64,000 nucleotides of DNA from Nitrososphaeraceae archaeon. GTDB lineage: Archaea > Thermoproteota > Nitrososphaeria > Nitrososphaerales > Nitrososphaeraceae. Of the stretch, positions 26,492-34,025 are shown in pieces. Each line of letters starts with the position of its first letter. Positions within the stretch are counted from its first letter, which is position 1. The position numbers and the translations under genes are program-made. The DNA lies in NCBI GenBank assembly GCA_021325295.1, contig JAJPHM010000060.1, forward strand, positions 35,919 through 99,918, read 5' to 3'. The notes under the pieces were generated by a model. The model was not told the origin of the DNA. It made no database searches and saw nothing but the letters and a program-made list of their open reading frames with translations.

Positions 26492-26740
26492 TTGATTGCA
26501 AACAGAATGACCGCTAAAGAGACAAGCCAGATCAAGTTTTTGTTAAGTAGAAAGAGCTGGCCCAAGAATGAAGACACATACACTTTGGAGACGGGACAGA
26601 CGTTGACTGAATGGGAATATAATGCGCTACAAGAGCTTGCAGAAGTACTTGATGTGGATGAGATTGACCTAGCAGATGCATGTTTGAGGTATGCTATACA
26701 TGACTTAAAGGGTGAAAAACGTAGGATATACATCAGATGA
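26492..26740 (+). CDS. small acidic hypothetical protein
   Basis: An 82-residue protein (77 from ATG 26507). The middle has an acidic helical region (ALQELAEVLDVDEIDLADACL) and the end is basic (GEKRRIYIR). A TATA-like CTTTTTATAG at about 26457-26466 fits a transcript starting near 26490, close to the TTG at 26492. No family recognised. Confidence 0.55.
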   Translation: MIANRMTAKETSQIKFLLSRKSWPKNEDTYTLETGQTLTEWEYNALQELAEVLDVDEIDLADACLRYAIHDLKGEKRRIYIR

Positions 26741-26745
26741 TTTAA

Positions 26746-26886
26746 TCAATTGAAAAATTGTTCCCAACTTGAAGGGCTAGCATCGACAACTTCTAGCTCT
26801 ATGCCTTTCTTTCTTAGGTCTTCTTTCACTTTGTGCAGGGGATAACGATAAACTATACTCAGCATTTTAGCCTGATATGTAGACAT
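26746..26886 (-). CDS. 46-aa microprotein downstream of ATPase
   Basis: A short frame from ATG 26886 to TGA 26746, encoding MSTYQAKMLSIVYRY and ending in SWEQFFN, 46 residues. It follows the P-loop ATPase gene on the same strand after 32 bases and has a natural mix of charged and hydrophobic residues (HKVKEDLRKKGIELEVVDAS, a likely alpha-beta unit). Read directly from the DNA. Function unknown; could be a partner of the ATPase. Confidence 0.5.
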   Translation of the reverse strand: MSTYQAKMLSIVYRYPLHKVKEDLRKKGIELEVVDASPSSWEQFFN

Positions 26887-26918
26887 CTGGATTTTAGATG
26901 TCAATTCTTTTGCTCCGT

Positions 26919-28202
26919 CTACCCTTCTCTTTCTTCTGGCTTGTCCTGCTGTAATGCTGCATTTATCTCTCTTTGCTGTCTTCTTGTAAAGGCAGTCTCT
27001 GCCCTTCTTTGTCGCCTGAGCTCTTCTCTGGTAAGACCTTCCTTCTTTAGTATGCCACGCTCACGTAACACATAGTCAACGGATCTGCCTCTGTTCAGCT
27101 CATTAGCAGTATTCTGCCAATCAGATGGATGCTTTTCATAGTAGTCAGCGAGCCTTTTCATTATCGCTCGCACCTTTGGCTCTAGAGCATCAGAGCCAGC
27201 CTTGAAAAAGAAAAGGTAGCGTAGACACTGTCGTAGAAATGTAGGGCCGTATTTTGTATTAAGATCAAGAAACAATTCCCTTTCGTCTAGCGATTCTTTG
27301 TACTTGTCTGCCAGTAGTTCTTTGAAGTTAGGCTCACAGTACGCGCATGATTCAGCAGGATACAGCGTGAAGTGCAATTGGTTAAAGTCGCTGACAAGAG
27401 CTAGCTTGAATGGCGACTTGGCATAGTAACAAAGCCTATTAGCCTCGTCTAATTCAGAATACCAGTAGCCCTCCGACATCATGCTCCCATATTTTCTAAA
27501 GAACTTGTTAATGATGCCCTTGTTCTCAAAGCCAAAGACTTTGAGATAATTTTGCTTTTCTTCATGAGATATGGAGGTAATTAGAGTTAGATCGCCGTCT
27601 CTGAGGAAGGGTCCAAGAGCCTTTGAATAGTGAATCATTATCAGAACAATGACATTAGCCTTTAGATCATGTCTCACATAGGTCAATCTCGCTAGAAGGT
27701 TCTGCGCTTCTGCTTCTGTAAGGTCACGGGTACCCCAAGAAGCATCGTCCAAGACGATTATTGTATTTACACCCTTTGTGAGAGAGTCAATTATCTCGTC
27801 CACTTTGCCTATAGCCTGTTGTCTGTACCAGTGTATAGCGTAGGTTATCCCTAGTTTTTCAGCTATAGAGTGGACACGATGCAGCAGTGTAGTACAAAGC
27901 GTAGTCTTGCCCGTGCCTGAATGGCCGATAATTGTCGCAAGACTATAGCCATTTGAATGGTTATGATTCAACAAATGACGTGCAATATACGATACAGTCT
28001 CTGTGCTAATGACTGGATACCGTGACCCATTCCATGAATAAGTGGTTACTTTCTTGTTACCTGTCCCTGAAAAAGCATCAAGACTGGCTAGCTTTACCAC
28101 TGATCCTTCAGACATTGGCTGAGTGTTATCTTGACTCTCAAAGCCATCTTCAAAGCCAGAATAGAACAGTTTAGAGCCTCTTTTGGCGGGTTCCTGAGAC
28201 AT
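26919..28202 (-). CDS. P-loop ATPase (possible DNA-transfer or packaging ATPase)
   Basis: A 427-residue protein. Walker A is GHSGTGKTT (about residue 101-109) and Walker B is TIIVLDDASWG (about 158-168), followed by LIMIHYSKALGPFLRD, where a polar sensor would fall. The C-terminal 110 residues are helical and very basic (LTREELRRQRRAETAFTRRQQ). The core resembles the broad HerA/FtsK/A32-type group used by mobile elements to move DNA, but a specific family cannot be fixed. A CxxC-like pair (CAYC) lies near residue 280. It is the only clear motor enzyme on the element. Confidence 0.7.
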   Translation of the reverse strand: MSQEPAKRGSKLFYSGFEDGFESQDNTQPMSEGSVVKLASLDAFSGTGNKKVTTYSWNGSRYPVISTETVSYIARHLLNHNHSNGYSLATIIGHSGTGKTTLCTTLLHRVHSIAEKLGITYAIHWYRQQAIGKVDEIIDSLTKGVNTIIVLDDASWGTRDLTEAEAQNLLARLTYVRHDLKANVIVLIMIHYSKALGPFLRDGDLTLITSISHEEKQNYLKVFGFENKGIINKFFRKYGSMMSEGYWYSELDEANRLCYYAKSPFKLALVSDFNQLHFTLYPAESCAYCEPNFKELLADKYKESLDERELFLDLNTKYGPTFLRQCLRYLFFFKAGSDALEPKVRAIMKRLADYYEKHPSDWQNTANELNRGRSVDYVLRERGILKKEGLTREELRRQRRAETAFTRRQQREINAALQQDKPEEREG

Positions 28203-28360
28203 TCCTACACTTAATTAAAGGTACAAAGCTATAACTGTAATGTTCATATCCTAATATCAAATAAAATTAAAAAAAGAGAGTCTGGCAAGCGTTTGGACTT
28301 TGAATTATGCTAATTTGAGCGTGAAATAGTCATTCGCATAGATAACTATCTATGGTGCTG

Positions 28361-28399
28361 CAATCTCGGCTTTTGAAAAATTTTTTCATAGCCGATTGG
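28361..28399. repeat. long imperfect hairpin in divergent intergenic region
   Basis: CAATC-t-CGGCT pairs with AGCCGATTG, enclosing TGAAAAA/TTTTTCA, so both arms are paired almost to the loop. It lies between the divergent genes at 26919-28202 and 28469-28741, where promoters or a replication origin could sit. No gene is seen in the 266-base gap. Confidence 0.5.
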
Positions 28400-28468
28400 A
28401 AGCAATAAAGTACTAGAAGATAATGTCGAAGTGCTTATCTAATTATTGAAATTATCTAAGCTGACAAA

Positions 28469-28741
28469 TTGGCGCTAGAAGGGACTATGAAGGCTTTGAC
28501 TGAAAAGCAGATAGAGCAGTGTATCGATCAAAGCAAAGACCATGCTGCTGGTGTTTTGAAAAGTATAGAATCAGAATTTCGCAAGACAATTGAAGGGCAT
28601 ATTGTTCATTACAAGTATCTGAAGGAAGAGGCAGAAAAGAGAGGAGATAATGTGGCTGCCTATCAGTATGGTGTCAGAATTGAAGTCTATCAGCAGATAT
28701 TGAACAACTATTCTTTATCAAACAGCTATGCCACTTTATGA
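28469..28741 (+). CDS. small helical hypothetical protein
   Basis: A 90-residue protein (84 from ATG 28487, MKALTEKQ), nearly all helical and rich in Glu, Lys and Gln with Tyr pairs (YKYLKEEAEKRGDN, YQYGVRIEVYQQIL). It could form a helical hairpin or coiled coil. It has no recognised family and stands alone, convergent with 28777-29334. Confidence 0.5.
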   Translation: MALEGTMKALTEKQIEQCIDQSKDHAAGVLKSIESEFRKTIEGHIVHYKYLKEEAEKRGDNVAAYQYGVRIEVYQQILNNYSLSNSYATL

Positions 28742-28776
28742 TTGACTTTGGCTGACTAATTGATATTCTTTAGAAG

Positions 28777-29334
28777 TTAAAGTATCTTCCTCAACAAGTT
28801 TGTCAGAATATCTGCTGTATTTTCACCAAATGCCAGATGAAAGTAGTCGCTTATCTGCTTGAAAGAATAGTAAGCTGATTCATCATCCAATCTTATGCCT
28901 GCTTTTTCCATATCTTTGAATATTGCTTGCTTTTCTGTCGGATATACCTGATTGAATATGGCATCCAGCTTTCTTTTCAGAACAACACTTGGTATCAGTC
29001 TAAAATCAGGATTGATTCTTTTGGTATCTGATGGTTTCAAGAAAATAGTTTGGCTATCTTTGGAATCACCCTCTTTTCCTCCTTCAATTTCCTGCAGCTT
29101 GGCTTGTATTCTCTCCATAACAAGCATGGTCGTCTCTTCTCCAAATAGCTCTGTCAAGGCTTGAGCTATTGCTTCTAACGAGCAATTGCCATTTGGGCCG
29201 TTTTCAAAAGATATGCCTTTTGATTTGAGGTCATGGATTAGGGCACCAAGTCCTGAAATCCCCAGCATTGCCATTGATTCAGTAAATGCTCTATACACTT
29301 TGTCACAATCATGTCCCTTTCTGCCTCCATGCAA
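28777..29334 (-). CDS. hypothetical helical protein of the element
   Basis: A 185-residue protein with two similar helical blocks: SLEAIAQALTELFGEETTMLVMERIQ and SFKQISDYFHLAFGENTADILTNLL. Both have the form L/F-x-x-FGE-x-T, so it may be an internal duplication. The N-terminus reads GGRKGHDCDKVYRAF. No family recognised, no membrane segment. Confidence 0.55.
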   Translation of the reverse strand: MHGGRKGHDCDKVYRAFTESMAMLGISGLGALIHDLKSKGISFENGPNGNCSLEAIAQALTELFGEETTMLVMERIQAKLQEIEGGKEGDSKDSQTIFLKPSDTKRINPDFRLIPSVVLKRKLDAIFNQVYPTEKQAIFKDMEKAGIRLDDESAYYSFKQISDYFHLAFGENTADILTNLLRKIL

Positions 29335-29395
29335 TGGCCATGCTGATATTGAGACTATGATATAAAAAATCTCCTATTTTGGGGATTGCAATGCA

Positions 29396-29414
29396 AGCAG
29401 GTGCAAGACCTGCT
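29396..29414. repeat. perfect hairpin upstream of 28777-29334
   Basis: AGCAGGT-GCAAG-ACCTGCT, a 7-bp stem with a 5-base loop, 62 bases before the start at 29334 and 43 bases after the small gene at 29457-29573. It could end transcription of the latter or be an operator. Confidence 0.5.
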
Positions 29415-29456
29415 ACTGAATATTCACTGTTCTAAATCTGCGTGATATTGAATAAG

Positions 29457-29573
29457 CTAAAAATCACCATCAAAGCCTACCTTTTTTACCTCAGTATACA
29501 GAATTGTACCGTCCTTTGAAAATCCTATCTTGTCGTCTTTTTTGTAGATACAAGGACTAGAATCTTCAGTCAT
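29457..29573 (-). CDS. 38-aa microprotein
   Basis: A frame from ATG 29573 to TAG 29457: MTEDSSPCIYKKDDKIGF, then TILYTEVKKVGFDGDF. It reads like a small beta-rich domain. An AT-rich stretch (GTAAATAATTATG) 20-30 bases upstream could serve as TATA. Read directly from the DNA in the 397-base gap between 29334 and 29732. Function unknown. Confidence 0.4.
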   Translation of the reverse strand: MTEDSSPCIYKKDDKIGFSKDGTILYTEVKKVGFDGDF

Positions 29574-29731
29574 ATTAGAATAGGCAAATCATAATTATTT
29601 ACAATTTCTTCTGTATCTATAGTTAGATTCTTTCTTTTTTGGTATGGCCTCTAGTTTTCCTATTTTATGAAAACTCGGAATCTGCATTCGGTACAACACT
29701 CGACATTATAGATAGCAAGAAAACAAAAATA

Positions 29732-30340
29732 CTAATGCTGCGCGGCACTCATCTTCTGATAGACATATGCAGCAGTGGCCTCGTCTACTAATCTAAGCTG
29801 CCTAAGAGTCCATGCGGTCATGGCCTGACCATACTGGCTTTCAAACAGGTGTCCCTTCTGGGGTTTAACTTCCAATCTTGCTCTTAACTCGGCGGGTAAT
29901 AGCCCATTCATTATGTAAATCAGCGAACGGGTAATGAATGGATCACGTCCCTGCTCAAGTAAGAAAATTACTGCTTTCCTGTATGACATTAAAGCAATCT
30001 GTAAAACTTCAAACATGTTTGAATGACTATACAGGTGCTTTGCAAATCCTTCTTCGCATACCTGTAGGCTGTCTAGTACCCACTTGACAAGTAGCTGTTG
30101 GTACTGGCTGACAAAGTAGGCAGCCCCTTTCTCTCCTGGAAGGCACATATACAGCGGTCTAGGTGGCGGCTCTGTCAGTTTGAACTTTGATTCATCTGCA
30201 TGCAGCCACCTTGGAAGTATTGAGTAGTAGATGCCTACAAGATCACGGTTGACACTCTGGTCGTCTTTTTCTAAGTTGAACAGAATCGATTGCCTGTAAG
30301 TCTGAGTCATTCCAGCAACAATATCCCAATAGCTGGCCAT
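29732..30340 (-). CDS. hypothetical protein with internal repeat
   Basis: A 202-residue soluble protein. Two parallel blocks are visible: YFVSQYQQLLVKWVLDSLQVCEEGFAKHLY (about residues 82-111) and LFESQYGQAMTAWTLRQLRLVDEATAAYVY (about 167-196), with SQY-Q--W-L--L spaced the same way, so it is a duplication. Family unknown. It is divergent from the recombinase-like gene at 30397, separated by 56 bases that must hold both promoters. Confidence 0.55.
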   Translation of the reverse strand: MASYWDIVAGMTQTYRQSILFNLEKDDQSVNRDLVGIYYSILPRWLHADESKFKLTEPPPRPLYMCLPGEKGAAYFVSQYQQLLVKWVLDSLQVCEEGFAKHLYSHSNMFEVLQIALMSYRKAVIFLLEQGRDPFITRSLIYIMNGLLPAELRARLEVKPQKGHLFESQYGQAMTAWTLRQLRLVDEATAAYVYQKMSAAQH

Positions 30341-30396
30341 CGATTGTTCTTAGAAGGTAAAGCATATAGCTTTTTTCAATCAATGTATAAGCGGTA

Positions 30397-31680
30397 ATGG
30401 CTATTTGTCCTCCTGTACAAGAGGATGAGGTCGTATTTTCACAGCATATTGATGACTTGCTAAAACAGAAAGGCTGCAATCCTTCCATAACAAAGAGAGT
30501 CAAAAAGATGCTAGAGCAAAAGCCTTGTTCTATATCTGAATTGGTGAAAGAAACAGAAAACAACAGGGCTACGATTAGCAAGCATCTTCAGTTATTATGC
30601 TCTGTAGGTTATGCTAAGAAAATCCAAAATACCTGCTGTTACAGGGTAGCCAAGAAGGATTATGGAATTGATCTAGATAATGCTGCAATTGACAGAATAC
30701 CAGAGCCTTTCTTTTTTGATATACCCATAATAAAAAAATGGCTTGCTAAAGTGTCTAACAATCCTTCTAAGAGATATAATGTAACCGTGCTCCAAAATAT
30801 CTGCTATGGCAAGATCGCTCCTGATTTTAAGATAAATCCTGCAAAGTGGAAGCATCCCGATGCAACGGAGCAATTCTACCTAGCATACAAGCAAGAGCAT
30901 AGTTCAGAACTTCAAAAATATGTCATTGACGCACTTCGAGCATTTTACAGTAATTGCCTCAAAATCAAACTAACAAAAGACGAAGCAGCAAGTATAGGAC
31001 TTGTAAACAATACAGACGGAAAAGGCAAGTATCGCTATCTCAAGCTAACTGATGAAGAGATAGCCAAAGCGGAAAGATGGATAGAATCAGATGAAGCCCT
31101 GAAACTATGTCAAGAAAACAATATTCAGATTGAAGCTCTAAAAGCTCATTGGGCTATCTGTCTTGAGGGATTTCCAAGACCTTCTAGGGTATTGACTATT
31201 GAAACTAGTGCAATTGAAAGGAAGCAACATGAAGGAAAAGAAGTGCTGCATTGGCTTCAATTTGAAAGCAAGGCAGAACGTCTTTGGCCAAAAATGGCCT
31301 TAGACAAGAAAAGGATAGATTGGATTTGGAACTGGAAGCAGAAGAGGGCTTATCTTAAGGCTAGATACCTGTTCATAGACGATGAAAACTATGAGCCTAA
31401 AAAGTATGATACTGAAGAGCTCAGAGACATTAGAGAGATGTACGGCAAGATTTACAAGGAGTTGTTCAAGCACCTAGGTAAGAGAGAATCTGTATGGTAT
31501 GACGATGCAAACTACTGTCTGCGTCATATAGGCGTACAGATATGGTTAAGTCGCTTAGGGCCAAAAGGAGCGTACATTATTCAGCAGATGGGCTGGACTA
31601 ACTTCCAGACATTCATCGATCACTATGGCAGCATGAGCCCGCAAGACTTGGTAAGCGTGGTTCTGTCAGGTTCCTTCTGA
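30397..31680 (+). CDS. winged-helix/tyrosine-recombinase-like fusion protein
   Basis: A 427-residue protein. Residues 25-85 form an ArsR-like winged helix (MLEQKPCSISELVKETENNRATISKHLQLL). From about residue 100 the protein follows the tyrosine-recombinase plan: a helical arm domain, an arginine in EGFPRPSRV (R261/R264), ANYCLRHIG (R376-H377) and QQMGWTNFQTFIDHYG, with Y410 as nucleophile. The usual His of HxxR and of GH are replaced by Tyr and Trp (GW400). It may be active or a DNA-binding relic. The element also has a standard integrase at 43445-44746, so this is a second, divergent type. Confidence 0.65.
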   Translation: MAICPPVQEDEVVFSQHIDDLLKQKGCNPSITKRVKKMLEQKPCSISELVKETENNRATISKHLQLLCSVGYAKKIQNTCCYRVAKKDYGIDLDNAAIDRIPEPFFFDIPIIKKWLAKVSNNPSKRYNVTVLQNICYGKIAPDFKINPAKWKHPDATEQFYLAYKQEHSSELQKYVIDALRAFYSNCLKIKLTKDEAASIGLVNNTDGKGKYRYLKLTDEEIAKAERWIESDEALKLCQENNIQIEALKAHWAICLEGFPRPSRVLTIETSAIERKQHEGKEVLHWLQFESKAERLWPKMALDKKRIDWIWNWKQKRAYLKARYLFIDDENYEPKKYDTEELRDIREMYGKIYKELFKHLGKRESVWYDDANYCLRHIGVQIWLSRLGPKGAYIIQQMGWTNFQTFIDHYGSMSPQDLVSVVLSGSF

Positions 31681-31735
31681 AAAACATATCTTAGCAAAGG
31701 ATATAGCTAGACTAAAAATAATAAACAAACACTGA

Positions 31736-32347
31736 ATGGGACAGCAGATAATTGGCTGTTCAGGGGTTTGTCTGCAGTATAAGGCGTCAAGACCTGCGTC
31801 TGGTGGACGATACTCTGTAGGTCAAAAGTGGTGTACCAGCTGCTGCATCTATCTGAACGTTGAATCGCTCCGCTGCCCATGCTGTAATAAATGTCTCAGA
31901 AATAGAAGGAGACACGCACTTAAATCTACAACTCAAAGACCAATACCATCTCCACTAATCAATCAACAAAAAATTCTGAATTTGATCATTGAATTAGGTG
32001 GGCAGGCAAGTGCTAAACAGATACAAGATCTTGCCAAAGCAAATGGATTTCACATCTACTGCTTGAAAAAAAGGCTCGATAGGCTTGTTGGGACTTACCA
32101 TGTTTCTAGACATAAAGATACTTTCAAGGTGATCGAGTATCCAAAGAATACTGATTCCCAATTGAAGGCTAAGGAGCGAGAAGCAAGGAAGGCAATAATT
32201 GTAAAGACTCGCTTCAAACAACGTGTTTTGGCTAACAAATATTGTCCTAAGTGCAAGACAAGAGTAAGCAAGTTAGATAGATTCAGAATTATTTTTCTCG
32301 ATGGCGAAAGGCGCAATATTCATAGTGCGTGCATAGCGAAAGCTTGA
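31736..32347 (+). CDS. zinc-finger/winged-helix protein of the element
   Basis: A 203-residue basic protein. The N-terminal zinc module has CSGVCLQYK, then YSVGQKWCTSC and RCPCCNKCLRNRRR, a motif seen in small thaumarchaeal proteins. The middle (ILNLIIELGGQASAKQIQDLAKANGF) is a winged-helix segment and the end has CPKCKTRVSKL. It starts 56 bases after the recombinase-like gene and 27 bases before the next gene, so the three are a likely operon. Probably a DNA-binding regulator. Confidence 0.6.
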   Translation: MGQQIIGCSGVCLQYKASRPASGGRYSVGQKWCTSCCIYLNVESLRCPCCNKCLRNRRRHALKSTTQRPIPSPLINQQKILNLIIELGGQASAKQIQDLAKANGFHIYCLKKRLDRLVGTYHVSRHKDTFKVIEYPKNTDSQLKAKEREARKAIIVKTRFKQRVLANKYCPKCKTRVSKLDRFRIIFLDGERRNIHSACIAKA

Positions 32348-32374
32348 AAGCTTTCCAGTGCCAATAGAAGATAG

Positions 32375-33130
32375 ATGCCTGACATTAGCAAAGACGAATA
32401 TATACGCAGAGAAAGGGCCCATGATGACGAAAAGAAAACAGCGTTTCTAAAGCGATATGAAAAGGAGAAAGGTAAGCAGTCAGAAAATACTACTAATGTG
32501 AAACAACCTTCGCAGCATCAAGAGGATAAACCAAGTCGTTTTGAAGACATTAAGGAGAAATTCGGTAATGTCGGTAACAGAATCAGAGAAAGTGCTAAAT
32601 CTACAGGTGAAGACATCAAAGAGCATGTAACTTACAAAGCTCGTGAAGCAACAGGGCGGCTTTCGGATGACGAACTTGATACAAAGCTCCAAAGGCTGAA
32701 GAAAGAACGGGAAATAGCAAGGGCAGAACATGATATAGCCAAGTACAGAAGCAACAGGGAAAACTATGACCATGAAAGGTACGAACAGAGAACTGAGCCT
32801 GAAAAGCGTGGTTTGATGACTTTTTCCAATGTAGATGTACTAGAGTGGGCAGGATTGAAAAGAATGAGTGATGATGAACCATCTGGCTCGATTAAAGGTA
32901 CCCCTGAAGACTTCCTGAACTTTACTCTTGGAGGTGGCGGCGTGTCAAGCTCAAAAGTTCCAGCCCATTCAATTGACATGGATCAATATCTCAATATGTC
33001 GCTTGGCAGAACCAAAAGTCAAGCTGGCATTTCGCCTTCTGAGTTTCTGAGTATGGGATCAAAATCTTCAATGAAAAGCAATTCTGCAGACAGTTGGGAT
33101 AATATCCTTAAAGGATTTTATTCAATGTAG
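32375..33130 (+). CDS. charged coiled-coil protein with repeated C-terminal motif
   Basis: A 251-residue protein. Residues 1-145 are highly charged and helical (Lys/Glu-rich, probable coiled coil about 95-140). The C-terminal third carries spaced copies of a short motif: EDFLNFTLG (178-186), DQYLNMSLG (203-211), SEFLSMGSK (222-230), and a degenerate WDNILKGFY at the end, in low-complexity Ser/Gly linkers. This is the layout of a scaffold with several short linear binding motifs. No family recognised. Confidence 0.55.
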   Translation: MPDISKDEYIRRERAHDDEKKTAFLKRYEKEKGKQSENTTNVKQPSQHQEDKPSRFEDIKEKFGNVGNRIRESAKSTGEDIKEHVTYKAREATGRLSDDELDTKLQRLKKEREIARAEHDIAKYRSNRENYDHERYEQRTEPEKRGLMTFSNVDVLEWAGLKRMSDDEPSGSIKGTPEDFLNFTLGGGGVSSSKVPAHSIDMDQYLNMSLGRTKSQAGISPSEFLSMGSKSSMKSNSADSWDNILKGFYSM

Positions 33131-33138
33131 GATTTAAG

Positions 33139-33360
33139 TCAGAATACTATCGGTCTGTTGTCCATCATTGGTTGAATATTCAATCTAGTCTTTTTCTTTC
33201 GTACTTGGCTTATTTTCTTCAGCTTTGGTGGCGGAATTAGTGGAAGAATAATCTTTAGAAATTCTGCCACTTCATCCATACCGTCATCTGAATCATCAGG
33301 TTCAAGCATATTCCTAAGTGAGTTTGCAAATTCATCGTTTCTGCTAAGGTTCATAGACAT
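33139..33360 (-). CDS. 73-aa hypothetical protein
   Basis: A small protein with an acidic first half (LEPDDSDDGMDEVAEFL) and a basic second half (KLKKISQVRKKKTRL). TATA-like ATATATC lies about 25 bases upstream of ATG 33360, so the start is leaderless. It is the last gene of the minus-strand run that begins with the HEPN-like gene, and it ends 8 bases from the convergent gene at 32375-33130. Confidence 0.55.
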   Translation of the reverse strand: MSMNLSRNDEFANSLRNMLEPDDSDDGMDEVAEFLKIILPLIPPPKLKKISQVRKKKTRLNIQPMMDNRPIVF

Positions 33361-33397
33361 TAAGATACACTATTTATGATATATCGATTTCTCAATA

Positions 33398-33988
33398 TTA
33401 GCAAAACTCTTCGGCAATTAGCGCTGTACCATTATCATTCATAGATGTACCAACACCTAGTTTTTGATGTGTAGCAGCAAGGATGTTTTCTCTATGTCCT
33501 GGGCTATTCATCCAGCTCTGCATAACTCCGTAAGCTGCAGACTCTGCTGAAGTATCCCCATATGCTGGGCCTGCTTCATTCAAGTTTTCTGCTACTCCGC
33601 CGTACTGAGGATTCCCGCACTTGTAACCTGCTGCGATAGCTCTATCATTTGGCGTCTTGCCTTCTGGAGTATTATGATCATAGTAATTTCGATCAAGCAT
33701 ATCTTGAGTATGCTGTATTGCTAATTGTGCTAAAGAATTATCCCACTGTACAGGTTTTAGCCCTGCGTGTATTCGCTCTTGATTTGTCATATTAAAGACC
33801 ATTTGAGATAGTAAAGCAGTATCAAAACTAGGTTTAGATGATGCATTGACAGCATTGCTGCTAACAGAATTTGAGCTCAAATCAGTAGGCTTTTTGATCA
33901 CGCCGATGTATTCAAGCTGTCCAAGGACGAGTAAGCCTGCTATGCTGGATAGAACTGCTATTCCTATGATCTTGAAGGCTTTTCCCAC
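33398..33988 (-). CDS. secreted CAP-domain (SCP/PR1-like) protein
   Basis: A 196-residue protein. A signal/anchor helix (residues 5-28) and a Ser/Asn linker precede a complete CAP domain: NMTNQERIHAGLKPVQWD, LAQLAIQHTQDMLDRN, YGGVAENL (GENI-like) and MQSWMNSPGHRENIL with the conserved His-Glu of HREN. In bacteria and archaea CAP proteins are extracellular and may bind lipids or act as hydrolases. It starts at GTG 33988, 37 bases after the stop of the 889-aa gene. A cell-surface role in transfer or entry is a guess from context. Confidence 0.8.
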   Translation of the reverse strand: MGKAFKIIGIAVLSSIAGLLVLGQLEYIGVIKKPTDLSSNSVSSNAVNASSKPSFDTALLSQMVFNMTNQERIHAGLKPVQWDNSLAQLAIQHTQDMLDRNYYDHNTPEGKTPNDRAIAAGYKCGNPQYGGVAENLNEAGPAYGDTSAESAAYGVMQSWMNSPGHRENILAATHQKLGVGTSMNDNGTALIAEEFC

Positions 33989-34025
33989 GAAAGAAGAAAC
34001 GATTAGTTAGCTATAGCTTTTGTGG

